Of a DNA stretch of 19,632 bases, positions 17,360 to 19,632 are shown in pieces. Position numbers and translations under genes: made by a program. Numbering within the stretch: position 1 is the stretch's first letter; each line of letters opens with the position of its first letter. The DNA is from Planctomycetota bacterium (GTDB lineage: Bacteria; Planctomycetota; PUPC01; JACPCR01), in contig JASLXP010000066.1 of NCBI GenBank assembly GCA_030740295.1, positions 1 to 19,632 on the forward strand. The letters are read 5' to 3'. A model generated the notes under the pieces. It did no database searches, was not told the origin of the DNA, and saw only the letters and a program-made list of their open reading frames with translations.

Positions 17360-17677
17360 TTAGGTGAGACTCTCTATCTCTGCGTGTCCTGGATGGTCTT
17401 CCAGGGGTCGAGGCACCACACGCATTCCAGCATCTATCAGGTCGCCGGCACGGAAGACCGCGACAAAGTATGACTTTCCCGGTCTTCCTTGTGCAGCACG
17501 CTCAGTAGAGATGTACTTCTCGCGGAATACCGAAAGGCCAGTTATGTCGTTCTTGTTTGGCCGAAAGGCTTCCGGCTCCAGTGGCGGCGAGTCTCCGGGC
17601 CGATACCAGCCGGTTGAAGCAGGAATCCTACGGAACAGGATTTCATCGGGATTGACAGGATCATTCCCATTCGCCAT
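17360..17677 (-). CDS. Small uncharacterised protein, second gene of a two-gene cassette
   Basis: 105 residues, no signal peptide or membrane segment. It opens DEILFRRIPASTGWYRPGD and has TGLSVFREKY, KSYFVAVFRAGDL and a C-terminal VVPRPLEDHPGHAEI. This pattern resembles small hypothetical proteins I have seen across Planctomycetota, Cyanobacteria and related genomes, but I know no function. An Arg near the start, a central Ser/Tyr segment and a C-terminal His/Glu could be an active site, which is speculation. It starts six bases after the stop of the upstream gene (with AGGA inside that gene's last codons), so the pair is almost certainly co-transcribed and probably works together. Confidence 0.75.
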   Translation of the reverse strand: MANGNDPVNPDEILFRRIPASTGWYRPGDSPPLEPEAFRPNKNDITGLSVFREKYISTERAAQGRPGKSYFVAVFRAGDLIDAGMRVVPRPLEDHPGHAEIESLT

Positions 17678-17683
17678 GGAAGA

Positions 17684-18094
17684 TCATCCTGCAGTTTCAT
17701 GAAGGCTGTGCCGGCGAATCAGTCGTCCCTCATGCATCAGATAGGATTCGATTGAGCCGTCCGAATCGAATTCGATGGTCCACGATGACGGTCCCTGGCG
17801 CCAGCGAAAAGCGATGCCACCATCACCGTCTGGTACGACTCTTTCCGGAGATGAGATTCCATGCTCCTTCAGCGATAAGCCCGTTTCCTCTGCACTGCGA
17901 ACGATGCGTTTCTGAGGGCTCTCGACTCCTTCGTCTTCGAGAAGGGATGAGTCTGACTTCCATGCTGCGAGTTGTCGGAATGCGTCGCCCCACCCATCTT
18001 GTTCACCCGCCGCCGGCAAGGGAATGTCCACAATCCCCTGAATGAGATACGAAGCCCTGTCATGCAGGGATTCCGCAGGATGGATTAACTTCAT
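17684..18094 (-). CDS. Small uncharacterised protein with GDGGI-W motif, first gene of a two-gene cassette
   Basis: The ATG at 18094 has an ideal AAGGAGG site upstream and gives 136 residues; the frame is open 22 codons further but without such a signal. The C-terminal half reads VVPDGDGGIAFRWRQG, then WTIEFDSDGSIESYLM. This GGI-x-x-x-W...I-E-x-D-x-D/G-x-I pattern occurs in a widespread family of small acidic proteins of unknown function, normally encoded just upstream of another small gene, as here. No catalytic motif stands out. It could be a partner or neutraliser of the 105-residue protein; that is inference from gene order and tight spacing. Confidence 0.78.
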   Translation of the reverse strand: MKLIHPAESLHDRASYLIQGIVDIPLPAAGEQDGWGDAFRQLAAWKSDSSLLEDEGVESPQKRIVRSAEETGLSLKEHGISSPERVVPDGDGGIAFRWRQGPSSWTIEFDSDGSIESYLMHEGRLIRRHSLHETAG

Positions 18095-18165
18095 CTCCAG
18101 CCTCCTTGAATATGTGGTACGGGGAGAAAAACGCGTAATTTTGTTGCGCGTTTGGGACATAACTC

Positions 18166-18333
18166 ATTCTCACTTTTCATCTCTGTTTTTTCTCTGCCGC
18201 CTTTTCATCTATGGTTTTCATCTCTACTTTCTCCCGCTTCGGCAGCCTCTTTCCTGCTTTCTGATGATGGCTATATAAAGAAAAGGATAGACAAAAACCG
18301 AAGATTAAAAGACGGAAGAAGAAAAGTGAGAAT
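18166..18333. repeat. AT-rich imperfect inverted repeat (large hairpin)
   Basis: ATTCTCACTTTTC at 18166-18178 is the exact reverse complement of 18321-18333. Pairing resumes imperfectly inside: 18201-18232 matches the reverse complement of about 18279-18311 at roughly three quarters of positions. The top strand is pyrimidine-rich on the left and purine-rich on the right, in strong contrast to the GC-rich surroundings. It lies upstream of the two-gene cassette and downstream of the XRE gene. It could be a structured RNA, a small non-autonomous element or a bidirectional termination region. Confidence 0.6.
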
Positions 18334-18360
18334 TAAGAAGCAAGATTAAAAGGAAGAGCC

Positions 18361-18755
18361 GGATACTTGCCTCTCCTACGACTTTGTGAAGCTTGATCGC
18401 CGGATGGGCGACCCGAACGTCGTCAGGCGTTTGGCTTATGGAATACTGTCGGAAGATTCTAACAGATCTGCGCTGGGTGTTCCGGCTTCTCTGAACATCG
18501 AGTTCTTGAAGCCTCCGTAAATCCGCCGCGTCCTTCGCATTTGCACAGGTGCCACGGCACGCTCTCCAGGCCGAGGTTCAGGAATCTTCAAGCCTGAAGA
18601 CTACCATCAGCATCCAACTCAACTTGGATGAGTCCGGACAGTCTGCTGAAGTCCGTGTCGGACGTGTCACGTCAGCTTCAGGAACCCAAAGCAAGCAAGG
18701 CGCCGTCCCAATCCACGGCCACCGCTCAGCGGCTTCGCGTCATTGCATCGCCACG
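18361..18755. other. Gene-free stretch with small palindromes; possible decayed coding sequence
   Basis: No recognisable gene on either strand. Several short perfect palindromes are visible: CTTCA-AGCC-TGAAG (18586-18599), CATCCAA-CTCAAC-TTGGATG (18611-18630), GTCCG-TGT-CGGAC (18651-18663) and GACGTG-T-CACGTC (18661-18673). A plus-strand frame over about 18379-18520 (GDPNVVRRLAYGILSEDSN, then LGVPASLNIEFLKPP and a stop) looks protein-like but I could not match it; it may be the tail of a lost gene. Confidence 0.4.
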
Positions 18756-19190
18756 CTATTTCGCCAACACCACCTGTTCCTTGACTTCCATACCCAGCGC
18801 TTTGACAACTTCTTTCATGCGACTGAAGCTGGCCGATGCGTAGTCGGTGGCTTCATATCGTTGAATCTGCTGCTCTTTCAAACCCAGGCGGTCCGCCAGT
18901 TCGCGCTGGCTGAGATGAGCGGCAATGCGTGCCTCGATAAGAGCACGGGGAAACTCGTCGAAAGAATCCAAGTCAAGAACTTTCTTTGTGCCAGATTGAA
19001 GCGCTTCGTAATCTTGTATCTCGGTCTCCAGCTCCGCGAGTTGACTCCGCATCGCGTCTACTTGAGCCTTCTTCAATTTCTGATGGATTCCTTTGCCACG
19101 GCCTTTTTCCGTGGTCAATGCACGAAGTGCTTCTCGAAATTTCTGAGCCTGCGTCATTGTGATTCGGTATTGCCTTTCGTTCTTAATCAT
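18756..19190 (-). CDS. XRE-family HTH antitoxin-like regulator
   Basis: 144 residues starting MIKNERQYRIT, a hallmark opening of a family of XRE antitoxins. A basic and helical N-terminal part (about 10-70, with a coiled-coil-like SQLAELETEIQDYEAL) precedes the helix-turn-helix at about 93-113 (LSQRELADRLGLKEQQIQRYE region), followed by the usual ATDYASAS...ALG tail. The ATG overlaps the stop of the upstream decayed partner gene (GATGATTAA), the coupling expected of a toxin-antitoxin pair. The regulator seems intact while its partner is broken, so it is probably an orphan antitoxin. It likely represses its own promoter via the inverted repeat at 19346-19365. Confidence 0.88.
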   Translation of the reverse strand: MIKNERQYRITMTQAQKFREALRALTTEKGRGKGIHQKLKKAQVDAMRSQLAELETEIQDYEALQSGTKKVLDLDSFDEFPRALIEARIAAHLSQRELADRLGLKEQQIQRYEATDYASASFSRMKEVVKALGMEVKEQVVLAK

Positions 19191-19344
19191 CGGTTAAGGT
19201 CTCCAGTGGTATTCCAACAATTCCCTTCGAGTGGCCCGTTTCTTTGTCGAGCTGAAAGAATTCCATAATCTTTTACAGAGTTCATCCCAGGTCTTCGTGA
19301 ACTCCAGAAGGCAAATTGCCGTCCCGTCTGAGCTCTGGGATCAT
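19183..19344 (-). pseudogene. Decayed DUF6932-type (nucleotidyltransferase-like) toxin partner with large internal deletion
   Basis: From the ATG at 19344 the frame reads MIPELRRDGNLPSGVHE, the typical start of DUF6932 proteins, then meets TGA and TAA. Another frame over the same bases reads TWDELCKRLW, the expected continuation; loss of two bases after the GVHE codons explains this. From 19266, back in the first frame, it reads MEFFQLDKETGHSKGIVGIPL, matching the C-terminal end of that family, and stops overlapping the antitoxin start. The whole middle, including the expected DGSF nucleotidyltransferase core, is missing: about 50 codons remain where I would expect well over 100. Family names are from memory. 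Confidence 0.65.
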
Positions 19345-19345
19345 G

Positions 19346-19377
19346 ACACAACTATACTGTTGTGTTGATTGTTTCAA
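19346..19377 (-). promoter_or_regulatory. Candidate autoregulated promoter/operator of the XRE module
   Basis: ACACAAC (19346-19352), TATACT, GTTGTGT (19359-19365) is a perfect seven-base inverted repeat placed one base upstream of the decayed toxin start codon. On the minus strand TTGAAA (19372-19377) and TATAGT (19351-19356) are 15 bases apart, a slightly short but plausible -35/-10 pair overlapping the repeat. This is the layout expected for repression by the XRE protein. Confidence 0.45.
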
Positions 19378-19484
19378 GACGCACCTCAGATCGCGAACCC
19401 ATGTATTCAAATCTAATATACTTTTCCGTGACAGAGGTTGAGGCTCTTCCCGGAGGCAGGCAGATCAAATAGAAGCGCAGCCAC

Positions 19485-19632
19485 ATGAGCAAAAAGGTAA
19501 GCAAACTACCGCGAGGATATTCGGCACTTCTCACCGAAGTGAAGGAACGAGTACGCAACGCACAATACGCCGCGCTCAGGGCGGTCAACAAGGAGCTCGT
19601 TTCGCTCTATTGGGATATCGGCAGATTGATAG
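19485..19632 (+). CDS. DUF1016/PDDEXK (YhcG-type) nuclease-like protein, N-terminal part only
   Basis: From the ATG at 19485 the frame runs off the window after 49 codons. It begins MSKKVSKLPRGYSALLTEVK and continues RVRNAQYAALRAVNKELVSL, then YWDIGRLI. The A-x-x-x-V-N-x-E-L-x-x-L-YW-x-IG-R/K-x-I pattern is the signature start of the DUF1016 N-terminal domain, which normally precedes a PDDEXK nuclease domain. No strong ribosome site sits close to the ATG (AGAAG near 19471; a GGAGG lies about 30 bases upstream). Such proteins are common in accessory regions with toxin-antitoxin and restriction genes. It is divergent from the XRE module; the nuclease domain is outside the window. Confidence 0.8.
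   Translation, partial: MSKKVSKLPRGYSALLTEVKERVRNAQYAALRAVNKELVSLYWDIGRLI

Noticed and set aside
18042..18349. Two plus-strand frames rich in Ser/Phe/Leu over the AT-rich tract
   Set aside because: Low-complexity translations of the pyrimidine-rich hairpin arm; no ribosome sites and no conserved motif.
18549..19268. 239-codon plus-strand frame
   Set aside because: Antisense to the XRE gene, whose HTH and family-specific N-terminus are unmistakable.

Overview
The window is GC-rich bacterial DNA that is almost entirely coding up to about 17.1 kb. The mix of large secreted beta-rich carbohydrate-active proteins, a sulfatase, BNR/Asp-box propellers and a C-terminal 'WHVIGPF ... SDDGVVVWLNG' module is typical of polysaccharide degraders in the PVC group (Planctomycetota, Lentisphaerota, Kiritimatiellota, Verrucomicrobiota). 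The phylum is inferred from gene style only; there is no rRNA, tRNA or other marker gene in the window.

Left block (1-8963). A long minus-strand gene running off the left edge (2553 to 1) encodes a secreted protein with an HExxH-(16)-E zinc-peptidase-like signature. It has no stop codon inside the window, so simple ORF calling misses it. It is divergent from a plus-strand pair: a secreted right-handed beta-helix enzyme (GH141-like acidic residues plus a C-terminal CBM9/DOMON-like domain, 2835-5495) and a 1142-residue secreted heparinase-like (alpha/alpha)-toroid protein (5535-8963). The 281-base divergent spacer carries two neat inverted repeats.

Repeat island (8964-9565). This non-coding gap holds a 17-base inverted-repeat pair whose left copy is interrupted by 32 bases, a 9-base tandem repeat, three copies of a ~91-base palindromic unit and a 4x 12-base tandem array.

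Minus-strand operon (16202 to 9566). In transcription order: an Asp-box sialidase-like propeller, an M24 creatinase/prolidase-like protein, a sulfatase without a signal peptide, and a secreted BNR_4 propeller whose His/His/Tyr/Arg pattern resembles propeller-type ulvan lyases. Together with the left block this reads as a locus for taking apart a sulfated, probably uronate- and deoxysugar-containing polysaccharide. A divergent SDR dehydrogenase (16372-17142) could act on a released sugar. The substrate is not established.

Right accessory block (17143-19632). This is a patchwork of accessory genes and remnants: a 46-codon C-terminal scrap of a DUF1016/PDDEXK nuclease gene abutting the SDR stop codon; an uncharacterised two-gene cassette (18094 to 17360); a ~170-base AT-rich imperfect hairpin; an intact XRE-type antitoxin (19190 to 18756) preceded by a decayed DUF6932-type partner that has lost its middle; and the start of a second DUF1016 gene running off the right edge. 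It looks like a turnover hotspot for toxin-antitoxin or defence-like genes beside the carbohydrate locus.
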